Positions 25,349 to 33,001 of a stretch of 33,192 nucleotides of DNA are shown here, piece by piece. A program made the position numbers and the translations under genes. The notes under the pieces are model-generated. The model saw nothing but the letters and a program-made list of their open reading frames with translations, made no database searches and had not been told where the DNA came from. Source of the stretch: SLFT01 sp964493075 (GTDB lineage Bacteria; Hydrogenedentota; Hydrogenedentia; Hydrogenedentales; CAITNO01); NCBI GenBank assembly GCA_964493075.1, contig CAZBNU010000021.1:1-33192 (forward strand), written 5' to 3'. How positions within the stretch are numbered: position 1 is the stretch's first letter; each line of letters begins with the position of its first letter.

Positions 25349-25388
25349 GGCATCGTTTTTTTGATCGCCACTAATACAGGAGAACCAC

Positions 25389-26552
25389 ATGAACAAAAAG
25401 AAACTTTTGAAATCGAACTGCACGCTACCGTTAAAAACTACAATGTTTATTTTCTGTCTGGTCATGCCCCTGCTGACTGCGGCGCAAGTACAAGACGAAA
25501 TTTCCAATACCCGCAGAAACGCGATTGTACGTGCCATCGAAGAGGTTGCCGCCACCGTGGTCACTATTAACGTGGTGGAAATACAGCAGGAACAGGTGGT
25601 GGATCCCTTTTTTCGCAATTTCATGGGGCTTTTTGATTTTCGTATGCAGCGGCCACGGGTGCGGGGCCGTGCCGTGGAAGGAATCGGGACCGGCTTTCTG
25701 TTCGATGAAAAAGGCCATATCCTCACCAACTATCATGTCATAGAAAAGGCCGACCTCATCACATCGGTTACCATTGCCGATGGGCGCAACCTTGAAGTGG
25801 AGGTGGTGGGCGCAGACGAACGCACGGACATTGCTGTATTGCGCGTGACATCCGGCGGCCCCTTCCCCTATGCGCGCCTGGGTGACTCGCAGAATCTACT
25901 CATTGGCGAATGGGTCATTGCCATTGGCAACCCATTCGGCGCGATGATCCAGGACCCACAACCCAGCGTCAGCGTGGGGGTGGTTTCAGCGAATCATCGT
26001 CGTGTGAACCGGGAAGTGGGCGGTGGAGAACGGCTGTATCAGGGCATGATCCAGACCGATGCCGCCATTAATCCCGGCAACAGCGGCGGACCGCTTGTTA
26101 ACGCGCTGGGCGAGGTGGTCGGTATTAACACCATGATCTTCTCCCAGAGCGGCGGCCATCAGGGACTGGGCTTTGCCATCCCCATGAATCGCGCCCGGCG
26201 CGTGGCGGAAGAAATTATCCAATACGGCCATCGCCGCAACCCCTGGTTTGGCTTCCGCGGTGAAGCAGTCAATCAGGTGAATCCCTACACCCTGCAGCAG
26301 TTGGGTATCACTGCGGAAAATGGTGTGCTGGTCACCGAAATTCATCGACAAAGCCCTGTCTATGCCGCCGGACTGGAACTGGGCGATGTGATCACAGCCG
26401 TCAACAGTGAAAATGTGGAGCATCCCCTCGACATAGACTTCATCAACTGGGGACTTTTCATTGGCGACAAGGTTACCCTCGAAATTGACCGAAAAGGGGC
26501 GAAGCATACAATAAATTTCGTGGTGGAAGAGATTACCGCAATGACAAGCTGA
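25389..26552 (+). CDS. Periplasmic HtrA/DegS-type serine protease with one PDZ domain
   Basis: The 387-aa protein has an N-terminal signal or anchor (hydrophobic 17-33, LTAAQ), a trypsin-fold domain (about 45-280) and one PDZ domain (about 285-378; ENGVLVTEIHRQSPVYAAGL, GDVITAVNS). The catalytic triad is visible as H116 (NYHVI), D147 (RTDIAVL) and S232 (NPGNSGGP). One PDZ rather than two resembles DegS or small HtrA. A role in envelope protein quality control or regulated proteolysis follows from the family. The start at 25389 has aggag 7-8 nt upstream. The gap and palindrome just upstream may hide its promoter. It ends 8 nt from the convergent symporter gene, with no terminator between. Confidence 0.92.
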   Translation: MNKKKLLKSNCTLPLKTTMFIFCLVMPLLTAAQVQDEISNTRRNAIVRAIEEVAATVVTINVVEIQQEQVVDPFFRNFMGLFDFRMQRPRVRGRAVEGIGTGFLFDEKGHILTNYHVIEKADLITSVTIADGRNLEVEVVGADERTDIAVLRVTSGGPFPYARLGDSQNLLIGEWVIAIGNPFGAMIQDPQPSVSVGVVSANHRRVNREVGGGERLYQGMIQTDAAINPGNSGGPLVNALGEVVGINTMIFSQSGGHQGLGFAIPMNRARRVAEEIIQYGHRRNPWFGFRGEAVNQVNPYTLQQLGITAENGVLVTEIHRQSPVYAAGLELGDVITAVNSENVEHPLDIDFINWGLFIGDKVTLEIDRKGAKHTINFVVEEITAMTS

Positions 26553-26560
26553 TCCGGACG

Positions 26561-28093
26561 CTACCAGAAAATAACATAGAACACCGCCACGGCCAGCAGG
26601 ACCACACTGCCAGCAGCAAAAACCACCGGGTCAGTGCGCACTTCAACTTCTGCGCGCACGGGTAGTGGTTTCGGCGTGGCGTTCGGACGCGCCAGTGTCA
26701 TGAGGCTCATGACCACAATAATGATTGCGAAGGTGATGGCCATACGGTTGAGATAGGCGACACTGCTGAACTGCCATTGCAACAGGCCATAGATGACCGC
26801 GCTTAGGATCAACGCGACCACGCCCGCCGCCTCGGGAGCGCGTTTCACAACGAATCCAAACACGAATGCCGCAAGGATGCCCGGTGAAATATAGCCCTGG
26901 AATTCCTGAATGTAATTGAAGATGCCGCCGAAGCGCTCGTTGCCGAGGAACGGCGCAATGAGGCAGCCCACCACCAGAAAGATAAGGGTGGCGCATCGGC
27001 CCATGTTCACCAACAGTGTTTGCGAGGCTTTAGGGTTGACATAGCGCTTGTACAGGTCCATGGTGAAAATGGTGGACGCGCTGTTGAGCATGGACGCCAG
27101 CGAACTGATGACCGCGCCCGCGATGGCGGCGAACATGAACCCGCGCAGCCCTGACGGAATCAGGTTGCGGATCAGCATGGGAAAGGCCTGGTCTGCATTC
27201 TCCATGGTGTCGCCATAAAGTTGCACTGCCATGATGCCCGGGAAAACGATGAGGAAGGGAACCAACACCCAGAGCGCAGCGGCAAGGATGATGCCCAACT
27301 GTCCCTGACGCAGTGTTTTTGCCGCCAGCGTACGCTGCATGATGAACTGGTTCAGACCGCAATAGTAGAAAATGGGAATCCACATGCCCGCCAGCAACCC
27401 CGTCCAAGGAAGGTTCGGATGATCAGCAGGCAGGATCATGTGCAACCGGTCGGCGTTGTGTTCGAAGAAAGCGTTCACGCCACCCACTGCAGCAAAGCCC
27501 AGGATGAGGGTGATCAACCCGCCGATCAGCAGCCCGCCGCCTTGAAACAAATCCGCCCATGCCACCGCTTTCAGGCCGCCCCAGACCGTGTAAATAGCGG
27601 CAATGAGCGCAATCAGCCACACCGCCCGGGAGAGGGGAATGTCGAAGATGGTTTCAATGGTCAGCCCGCCGGAATACAACACCGTCGCCGAGGTGACGAA
27701 CACGTAAATGATCACGGTATATACTGCCATGAGCAGACGCGCCGCAGAATTGTACCGGTATTCCAGATACTCCGGCATGGTGTAGATGCCCGCCCGCAGA
27801 AACCGGGGCAAAAAGAAAAACGCCACGACGATGATGCCCACCGCGCCGGTCAATTGCCAGTTGCTCACCGCCAGACCCACATCACCCGCGCCCTGTCCCG
27901 CCATGCCCACAAACTGCTCCGTGGACAGGTTCGCCGCCACAATGGACAAACCGATAAGCGGCCAGGTCAAACCCCGTCCCGCAAGAAAATAATCCTCGCT
28001 CGTTTTTTCCTTGCGGCTCTTGTACATGCTGAACCCAACCACAAACAGCACAAAGACCGCAAATACAACAATATCAACAATACTGAGTGACAT
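26561..28093 (-). CDS. Sodium:solute symporter (SSS family, SGLT-like)
   Basis: The 510-aa protein (ATG 28093, aaaggaaag upstream) has about 13-14 transmembrane helices. Family signatures include DYFLAGRGLTWPLIGLS followed by AANLSTEQFVG near the N-terminus, and SSLASMLNSASTIFTMDLY, the classical SSS motif around the Na2 site. It would import a sugar or related solute with Na+ from the periplasm. The 3' end of a lost alpha-galactosidase copy lies 11 nt upstream, and intact GH27 and GH43-like genes are close by. A galactoside or its hydrolysis product is therefore a reasonable substrate guess. Confidence 0.92.
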   Translation of the reverse strand: MSLSIVDIVVFAVFVLFVVGFSMYKSRKEKTSEDYFLAGRGLTWPLIGLSIVAANLSTEQFVGMAGQGAGDVGLAVSNWQLTGAVGIIVVAFFFLPRFLRAGIYTMPEYLEYRYNSAARLLMAVYTVIIYVFVTSATVLYSGGLTIETIFDIPLSRAVWLIALIAAIYTVWGGLKAVAWADLFQGGGLLIGGLITLILGFAAVGGVNAFFEHNADRLHMILPADHPNLPWTGLLAGMWIPIFYYCGLNQFIMQRTLAAKTLRQGQLGIILAAALWVLVPFLIVFPGIMAVQLYGDTMENADQAFPMLIRNLIPSGLRGFMFAAIAGAVISSLASMLNSASTIFTMDLYKRYVNPKASQTLLVNMGRCATLIFLVVGCLIAPFLGNERFGGIFNYIQEFQGYISPGILAAFVFGFVVKRAPEAAGVVALILSAVIYGLLQWQFSSVAYLNRMAITFAIIIVVMSLMTLARPNATPKPLPVRAEVEVRTDPVVFAAGSVVLLAVAVFYVIFW

Positions 28094-28104
28094 AATGCTT
28101 TCCT

Positions 28105-28182
28105 TTACTTCACGTTCCAAGCGCGCATGAGATGAACGCCATGCCGCGACACCATTATCTTGTAGTCGCCTTCGATCTTGTC
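28105..28182 (-). pseudogene. Relic of the 3' end of a GH27 alpha-galactosidase gene
   Basis: Read on the minus strand this encodes 25 residues plus a stop, ending RHGVHLMRAWNVK. That tail is identical to the last 13 residues of the intact alpha-galactosidase at 29378-31348, with 19 of 25 residues shared overall. Upstream of 28182 the similarity stops abruptly and no frame continues. It is a truncated paralogue whose 3' end stayed attached to the symporter gene, so the symporter was once directly downstream of an alpha-galactosidase gene. Confidence 0.85.
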
Positions 28183-28227
28183 AGATATTGCGGTGTACGC
28201 ACAACTACAGCCTTATGTAAAACGTAG

Positions 28228-28247
28228 AAGAGGCATCCTTGCCTCTT
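28228..28247. repeat. Small hairpin (aagaggca/tgcctctt)
   Basis: Perfect 8-bp arms with a 4-nt loop lie between the GH27 relic and the tiny-gene array. On the minus strand it is followed by a loosely U-rich stretch, so it could end transcription of the array. It may equally be a small dispersed palindrome. Weak evidence either way. Confidence 0.35.
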
Positions 28248-28285
28248 TCGCTTGCCGCGATAAGATGCCGCATCTGCAAAGGCGA

Positions 28286-28468
28286 TTATCTCGTCCGGGC
28301 GAAGGGGACATCTGCTGCCTCCATCCGGGGATATTTCTTTTGTGCTTCTTCGCTTCGTTCCCGCCAATAAGCGAGTTCTTCCTCCCGGGTCATGCCTTTC
28401 AACGTCTCATGTATCCGCAGCGCTGCACGATCCTGCATCTCCACACAATCAAACGCTTTATTTTTCAT
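28286..28468 (-). CDS. Tiny 'CVEM' family protein, copy C (60 aa)
   Basis: This protein has FDCVEMQDRAALRI near the N-terminus, then MTREEELAYWRER and a short variable tail. It is nearly the same as copy A (about 40 of 45 matching residues across the core) and more distant from copy B, showing recent duplication. The start ATG at 28468 is 23 nt after the stop of the DPIVDEV gene on the same strand. The predicted fold is two helices, amphipathic and charged. I recall similar short proteins beside DPIV-type partners in other phyla but know no established function. Confidence 0.7.
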   Translation of the reverse strand: MKNKAFDCVEMQDRAALRIHETLKGMTREEELAYWRERSEEAQKKYPRMEAADVPFARTR

Positions 28469-28491
28469 CGAATACTATTCCGCTCTGTCTC

Positions 28492-28674
28492 TTAATGGCC
28501 ACTCTGCACGGTATCACGCTTATTTTCTCTTTGTGGGCATTCAACAAGCCGATCGGCGTATTGCCGCTCTTTTTTCTTGAGTGCCTCATACATGGCGCGG
28601 GTATCGAAATTGTATTGTGCCGCGTATGCTTTTTTAATGGCGCATACTTCGTCAACAATCGGGTCATTAAACAT
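28492..28674 (-). CDS. Tiny 'DPIVDEV' family protein (60 aa), partner of the CVEM proteins
   Basis: The start chosen is ATG 28674, with aagga 10 nt upstream; the longer GTG start at 28683 would be only 2 nt from that site. The N-terminus NDPIVDEV and the following helical stretch (AIKKAYAAQYNFDTRAMYEALKKKE, given here only as a guide to positions 12-36) match a short protein type I recall as common next to CVEM proteins. It lies between copies B (19 nt when measured to the GTG start, 28 nt to the ATG) and C (23 nt). A toxin-antitoxin or DNA-binding module is possible; neither role is shown. Confidence 0.7.
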   Translation of the reverse strand: MFNDPIVDEVCAIKKAYAAQYNFDTRAMYEALKKKERQYADRLVECPQRENKRDTVQSGH

Positions 28675-28702
28675 GACAATCACATCCTTGTGGCCACATT
28701 CT

Positions 28703-28882
28703 TTACCGGGAATCTCGTGTGACCGGTGTGGCGGCGGTGCCTGTGGAAAGCCAGCGCCGGGCTTCTTTGGTGCGTTTTCGCCAATAAGCGACCTCCTCGT
28801 CCAAGGTCATACCCTGTATCGCCTCGCAAACCTTTTCCGCGCCCCTGCGCTTCATCTCAACGCAATCAAATTTTTTCTTCAT
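28703..28882 (-). CDS. Tiny 'CVEM' family protein, copy B (59 aa)
   Basis: This is a short frame not obvious in a length-filtered ORF list. ATG 28882 is preceded by agagg 9 nt upstream, and the stop is TAA at 28703-28705. The core FDCVEMKRRGAEKV, then GMTLDEEVAYWRKR, aligns with copies A and C without gaps after residue 5. The C-terminal tail (from about residue 43) is unrelated to theirs. It directly precedes the DPIVDEV gene, the arrangement that looks like the original two-gene unit, whereas A and C look like later copies of each other. Confidence 0.7.
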   Translation of the reverse strand: MKKKFDCVEMKRRGAEKVCEAIQGMTLDEEVAYWRKRTKEARRWLSTGTAATPVTRDSR

Positions 28883-28933
28883 ACTGAATTACCTCTTGTG
28901 GCGTATGGATGGCAATGGCTTTATGCAAAGCGT

Positions 28934-29119
28934 TCATCTTACCTCGGCAAGAGTCTCAGTCACCGCTGTCATCCGGGGATATTTCTTCTGTGCTTCTTTG
29001 CCGCGTTCCCGCCAATAGGCAAGTTCTTCCTCCTGGGTCATGTCTTTCAGGGTCTCATATATCCGCAACGCGGCACGATCTTGCATCTCAACACAATCAA
29101 ACGCTTTGTTCTTTTTCAT
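28934..29119 (-). CDS. Tiny 'CVEM' family protein, copy A (61 aa)
   Basis: First gene of the array: ATG 29119 has ggag 10 nt upstream, and a TATAAT box (complement at 29140-29145) lies just upstream without a clear -35. The core FDCVEMQDRAALRIYETLK and MTQEEELAYWRER is almost that of copy C; tails differ after the shared KKYPRM. It is 51 nt from copy B. All four tiny genes point the same way and could be one transcript. Confidence 0.7.
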   Translation of the reverse strand: MKKNKAFDCVEMQDRAALRIYETLKDMTQEEELAYWRERGKEAQKKYPRMTAVTETLAEVR

Positions 29120-29227
29120 TCAATTTGTTCTCCAGCCTTATTATACACGATTACCCGACAATCATGCTTATGAAAAGTGCAAATCGAATCTATAGCGTTA
29201 CACCTGCGTCCTGTCTTTGAACTGTGG

Positions 29228-29276
29228 ATTCCGGTCTTTTTCTTTCCGATTCTCATCGGAAAGAAAAAAACGGAAT
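29228..29276. repeat. AT-rich inverted repeat
   Basis: Perfect 13-bp arms (tttttctttccga at 29237-29249; complement at 29256-29268) around a 6-nt loop, extended with one indel to attccg/cggaat at 29228-29276. T-runs lie 5' and A-runs 3' on both strands, the opposite of an intrinsic terminator. It lies between the GH27 gene and the tiny-gene array. A miniature mobile element is the likely reading. Confidence 0.6.
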
Positions 29277-29377
29277 GACGGGCGGTATCTGGTTTGTTTA
29301 CAGTCCTGTAAAATTTTCCATACTGCTTAGGAAACCACCGCTGCCCAAGGGTTATTCACAATTCAGGTAACTACCAG

Positions 29378-31348
29378 TCACTTCACGTTCCAGGCGCGCA
29401 TCAGGTGGACACCATGCCGCGGCAGTGTAATCTTGTATTCGCCTTCGATTTCGCCGATATCCTGTTGCCGCCAGAGGTCGCGGAGTTTCCAGCGGCCTTG
29501 GAGTCCGGCGTCGTTCAGGGTGAAAGGCACTTCCTGTGCGAATTCGCTGCGGTTGAATACGCCCACCGCAATGGAACCATCCTCCAGCGGTTTCGTCCAC
29601 ACTTCCCAATCATCCTTCTCAAAAACCGGATACCCCTGTTTCCCCAGCGGATCCTGGTTGATGTCAATGACTTCAGGATTGCACAACACATTAAGGGTAA
29701 AGGCGTCCAGTTGCGTCATATCGCCGCTGTAGAATAACGGCGCGGCCATGAGGCACCATAGCGACATGTAGGAGTATTGTTCATTGGGCGTAAGCGGGCA
29801 GGGTTTCGGCTCGCCCATGCCGCTTGCATTGCCCACATAACCGATTTGCAGGTAGTCCGGATCATTCCATGAACCGGGATGGGCATGGGGATGAAACGCG
29901 GCGTTCCGTTTCGCCACATCATGGTAGCGGGTCAGTTCAAACCCCAGGTCGCCCGAAGTACGCCAGCAGTGGCCGCCCACCTCTTCGCCCCATTCCCAGA
30001 CGCGCCCCATGCCGTACTGGCAGAGATTGAACACAATGTCGCGGGACTGTTCGCGCAGCAGGGCGGACATCTGGATATACGGTTTTTTCAGGGTTTCCAG
30101 ATGCTTGTTTTTTACCACATTGCTGTAGGAACACCAGTCGTACTTCAGGAAATCGAAGCCCCAGTCCGCAAAGGTGCGCGCATCCAATGCCTCGTGTTTG
30201 TAACTGCCCGCGAATCCGGCGCAGGTCAGTGGCCCCGGCGAAATATACGTGCCTGCCCGCAGCCCCTTGGCATGGATGAAGTCGGTCATAGCGTTCATGT
30301 CCGGGAAATGCTTGTTCGGAATCAACACGCCGTTGTCATCACGAAGCGGTCCCACGCGCATGGGATCCTTGTTCTTTGGCGCGTTCATCCAGCAGTCGTC
30401 TATGTTCACATATTGATAACCCACATCCGCCATGCCGGTGCTGACCATAATGTCCGCCGCCTCGCGCATCATGGCGTCGGTGATGCGATCGTAATGGGCA
30501 TACCAGTGGTTCCAGCCCATGGGCGGTGTGAGCGCCAGTTTATCGCCCGCAACAATCCGCAATTCCCGTTCCGCCTTCCCGTAGGCATTTTCCGCTTTAA
30601 GCGTCACAAAATAGGTCTTGTAGGTTTCGCTTTTGATAGCGCCAGTGATGATGCCGGTATCCGCATCCAGCGTCAATCCTTCCGGCAATTCATCTGCAGC
30701 AAAACGGATGGGACGTTCGCCTGTAGTGGGAATGCGGAATATGAACGGCACGCCGGGGCGCACCCCATAAATACGCGGCCCGTTGATGCGCGGTTCCTTC
30801 GGTGGCGGCGGTGTCAGGATAACCGCCTCTTCCTCCGGACGCGCCACAATCTGCGGGTCGTCGCCCTCAACGATAAACCGCGCATCCGCCAGATTTACGT
30901 GGTCATAACTGATGTCATCGCCGCCGTCTTTTATGGTCAGCATGATCTGTTTTGCGCCGGAAATATCCACATCCACCACAATCGGCGCATCCCCCACACG
31001 AAACACCGGACTCTCAAAAAGCAATTCGGCATCGCTGTATATCGCTATGGAAGCGGAACCCGGCCCACCAGCGTTATCGTTAATGCCCACAGTCATCTGG
31101 AAGCGTTTGGCATTGCCATCCAGCGCCACATACATCACCCCTTCCGCATGCGTGCCGACGCCCCGTTCAAAGGTCTCGCCGTCGAGCATCATGGGCTTGT
31201 CATTCACCGCCTTACCCACCTTCGGCGTTCCCCAGCTTTGTTGAATCAGCGATATATCCAGTTCATCCAGCCACACCACCCGCTCCGCCGACCACGCAAC
31301 CATAGGCAGAATGAGCATTACCAGAACCAACAGCGCCTTGAATTTCAT
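29378..31348 (-). CDS. Secreted alpha-galactosidase (GH27) with N-terminal NPCBM and Ig-like domains
   Basis: The 656-aa protein carries a signal peptide (to AWS-A, residue 20-21) and an NPCBM carbohydrate-binding domain (about 24-160; RGVGTHAEGVM is typical). An Ig-like putative-binding domain follows (about 188-267; LPEGLTLDADTGIITG), then a GH27 barrel from TPPMGWNHW (274-282). The catalytic nucleophile is D404 in KYDWC and the acid/base D467 in WRTSGDL; NIDDCW (315-320) is also conserved. A C-terminal beta-sandwich ends the protein. It would release terminal alpha-galactose from glycans outside the cytoplasm. Ribosome site aaggaaag. It is divergent from the GH43-like gene across a 181-bp spacer, which suggests shared control. 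A truncated paralogue tail lies at 28105-28182. Confidence 0.93.
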   Translation of the reverse strand: MKFKALLVLVMLILPMVAWSAERVVWLDELDISLIQQSWGTPKVGKAVNDKPMMLDGETFERGVGTHAEGVMYVALDGNAKRFQMTVGINDNAGGPGSASIAIYSDAELLFESPVFRVGDAPIVVDVDISGAKQIMLTIKDGGDDISYDHVNLADARFIVEGDDPQIVARPEEEAVILTPPPPKEPRINGPRIYGVRPGVPFIFRIPTTGERPIRFAADELPEGLTLDADTGIITGAIKSETYKTYFVTLKAENAYGKAERELRIVAGDKLALTPPMGWNHWYAHYDRITDAMMREAADIMVSTGMADVGYQYVNIDDCWMNAPKNKDPMRVGPLRDDNGVLIPNKHFPDMNAMTDFIHAKGLRAGTYISPGPLTCAGFAGSYKHEALDARTFADWGFDFLKYDWCSYSNVVKNKHLETLKKPYIQMSALLREQSRDIVFNLCQYGMGRVWEWGEEVGGHCWRTSGDLGFELTRYHDVAKRNAAFHPHAHPGSWNDPDYLQIGYVGNASGMGEPKPCPLTPNEQYSYMSLWCLMAAPLFYSGDMTQLDAFTLNVLCNPEVIDINQDPLGKQGYPVFEKDDWEVWTKPLEDGSIAVGVFNRSEFAQEVPFTLNDAGLQGRWKLRDLWRQQDIGEIEGEYKITLPRHGVHLMRAWNVK

Positions 31349-31529
31349 TTTGCTTTCCTTTTTCGTTGTGAACCCTGAACCAACAAGGAAAAGAGTAGCA
31401 CAAGCCTCGTGATGGAATAAATAACCACAAAAAGAATTCTTCTTTATGATCCATGTGTTCTATGTGGATAAAGGGCTTCGGTTTCTGTAAAATGGGCGAC
31501 AGATATCCAGAACAACAGGAGCAACTATC

Positions 31530-32732
31530 ATGGCTATTATCGTCTTGTGTCTTGCGGCCGGACTAAGCGCAGTTACAGTGGAACAAATTCCCGGACAGGC
31601 GCCGATCAACTGCATTGAGATTCATGGCGTTGCCGCCGGTGAATTCAATCAGGAACTCTGGCAGGCAAACACGCTAAACCTCGTGCCTGACCAGCGTTTC
31701 CCCCTGCTCGAACCGCGCCAGTCCGGTGTATACCGAAACATCTATGCGCCGTCTGCCGTGCAGGTGCAGGACGGCTGGCGGTTGTTCTATGGGGCGTGGG
31801 ACGGCGTGAATACGGGCAATGACCGAATTTACAGCGTGTTCACCCAGGACTTCATAGACTTCGGCGTGCGCAACACGGTGATTGAGCATGGCGTGTTTAT
31901 CCATGCTTGCAATGTCAATGCGCTGGCACGTCCGGACGGTGGTTTTGAAATGGTATGCACCGTGTATCCCGACAAGAACGACCGCAACAAGCCCGCCTAT
32001 TTTTCGAGTCCCGACGGCAAAACCTGGAACGGACAGACCGCACCTTACCCGGCGGATTATTCTGACATCATTTCTATTGACGGCTATCCTGACTATACCG
32101 ATGCGGACATCAACGGCATGAACGTCATCTTCCGCGATGGGGATACGCTGCGACTGTACTTCAACAACTTCAAGCAGTTCGGCAAGGTTAATCGCGCCGT
32201 CAGCACGGACGGTAAACACTATACCTACACGGGCGTAGCCCTTGAATGCGGCATGGTGGTGAACGATGTGAAACGTTTCGATGTGAACGGAAAACACTGC
32301 TGGCTCATGGGTCTGCACATGAACCGCGAAGGGTTATGGTACAGCATGTCCCCCGACGGCGACACTTTCACACCCGAACAACCGCTACTGACCCACGCCG
32401 GACCCGAAGACCGCTACATCGTCGCCCTGGGCTGGGTGACCAACGGCAACCGGCTGTTGGGCGTGCTCTACGGCGCAGGCGCAGTGCCCGAACTCAACCG
32501 CAACCGCATCTTCGCGCGCTGGCTCCAGAAGAAGGTCGTCTTCACCTCCGACGACGGCACCGTCTGCGAACCCACTGGCGCTGTCGGACCCGACCGACAG
32601 ATTATCCCCATCCCCGAAGGCGTGAACCCCAAAGGCACGATCCAGGTTTTCGCCGAAGACGGCACAACACCGCTGGGCGAACCCGTCGCAATAAAAAAAG
32701 CGACAAAAACACTCTTCCGCGTGGTAGATTAA
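31530..32732 (+). CDS. Secreted GH43/GH32-like five-bladed propeller protein
   Basis: The 400-aa protein has a short signal peptide (hydrophobic to about residue 14) and repeated blade signatures: YAPSAVQVQDGWRLFYGAWD, FSSPDGKTWNG, VSTDGKHYTYTG and SMSPDGDTFTPEQ. These spaced 'SxDGxxW/Y/F' strands are typical of GH43/GH32/GH117-type propellers. I cannot assign the three catalytic acids with confidence. A non-catalytic binding role is possible. aggag lies 9 nt before the ATG. Divergent orientation from the alpha-galactosidase and closeness to the Na+ symporter place it in the same glycan-use locus. Confidence 0.72.
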   Translation: MAIIVLCLAAGLSAVTVEQIPGQAPINCIEIHGVAAGEFNQELWQANTLNLVPDQRFPLLEPRQSGVYRNIYAPSAVQVQDGWRLFYGAWDGVNTGNDRIYSVFTQDFIDFGVRNTVIEHGVFIHACNVNALARPDGGFEMVCTVYPDKNDRNKPAYFSSPDGKTWNGQTAPYPADYSDIISIDGYPDYTDADINGMNVIFRDGDTLRLYFNNFKQFGKVNRAVSTDGKHYTYTGVALECGMVVNDVKRFDVNGKHCWLMGLHMNREGLWYSMSPDGDTFTPEQPLLTHAGPEDRYIVALGWVTNGNRLLGVLYGAGAVPELNRNRIFARWLQKKVVFTSDDGTVCEPTGAVGPDRQIIPIPEGVNPKGTIQVFAEDGTTPLGEPVAIKKATKTLFRVVD

Positions 32733-32895
32733 AATGGCATACGGCCTGTTTAACGTTTACCATTAACTTGGTATCTTCGCCTCCTGAAGCAATCTCGTAA
32801 GAAACCAGAAGAGTGCCGCGTTGTCGCGTCAGGTAATTAAAGCAAAGATAATGTCAAAATAGAGTTGCTTGAACATTGCGTTTGTCCCGTCAACT

Positions 32896-32918
32896 CTGTT
32901 ACTTTCTGAAAGTAGCAG
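32896..32918. promoter_or_regulatory. Compact dyad upstream of the last gene
   Basis: ctgttactttc-t-gaaagtagcag pairs over 11 bp per arm with one mismatch, about 84 nt before the ATG at 33002. There is no T-tract, so it is more likely an operator than a terminator. The rest of the 32733-33001 spacer shows nothing I can name. Confidence 0.35.
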
Positions 32919-33001
32919 CAAGCACAATATCATGCGACAATAAAAATCCGTATTGAATGCGGAGACAGTCCAATTCTCGCACCAACAAAAAGGGACATCC
33001 T

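Noticed and set aside
29237..29270. Intrinsic terminator of the alpha-galactosidase gene
   Set aside because: The T-tract is on the 5' side and the A-tract on the 3' side on both strands, opposite to a terminator.
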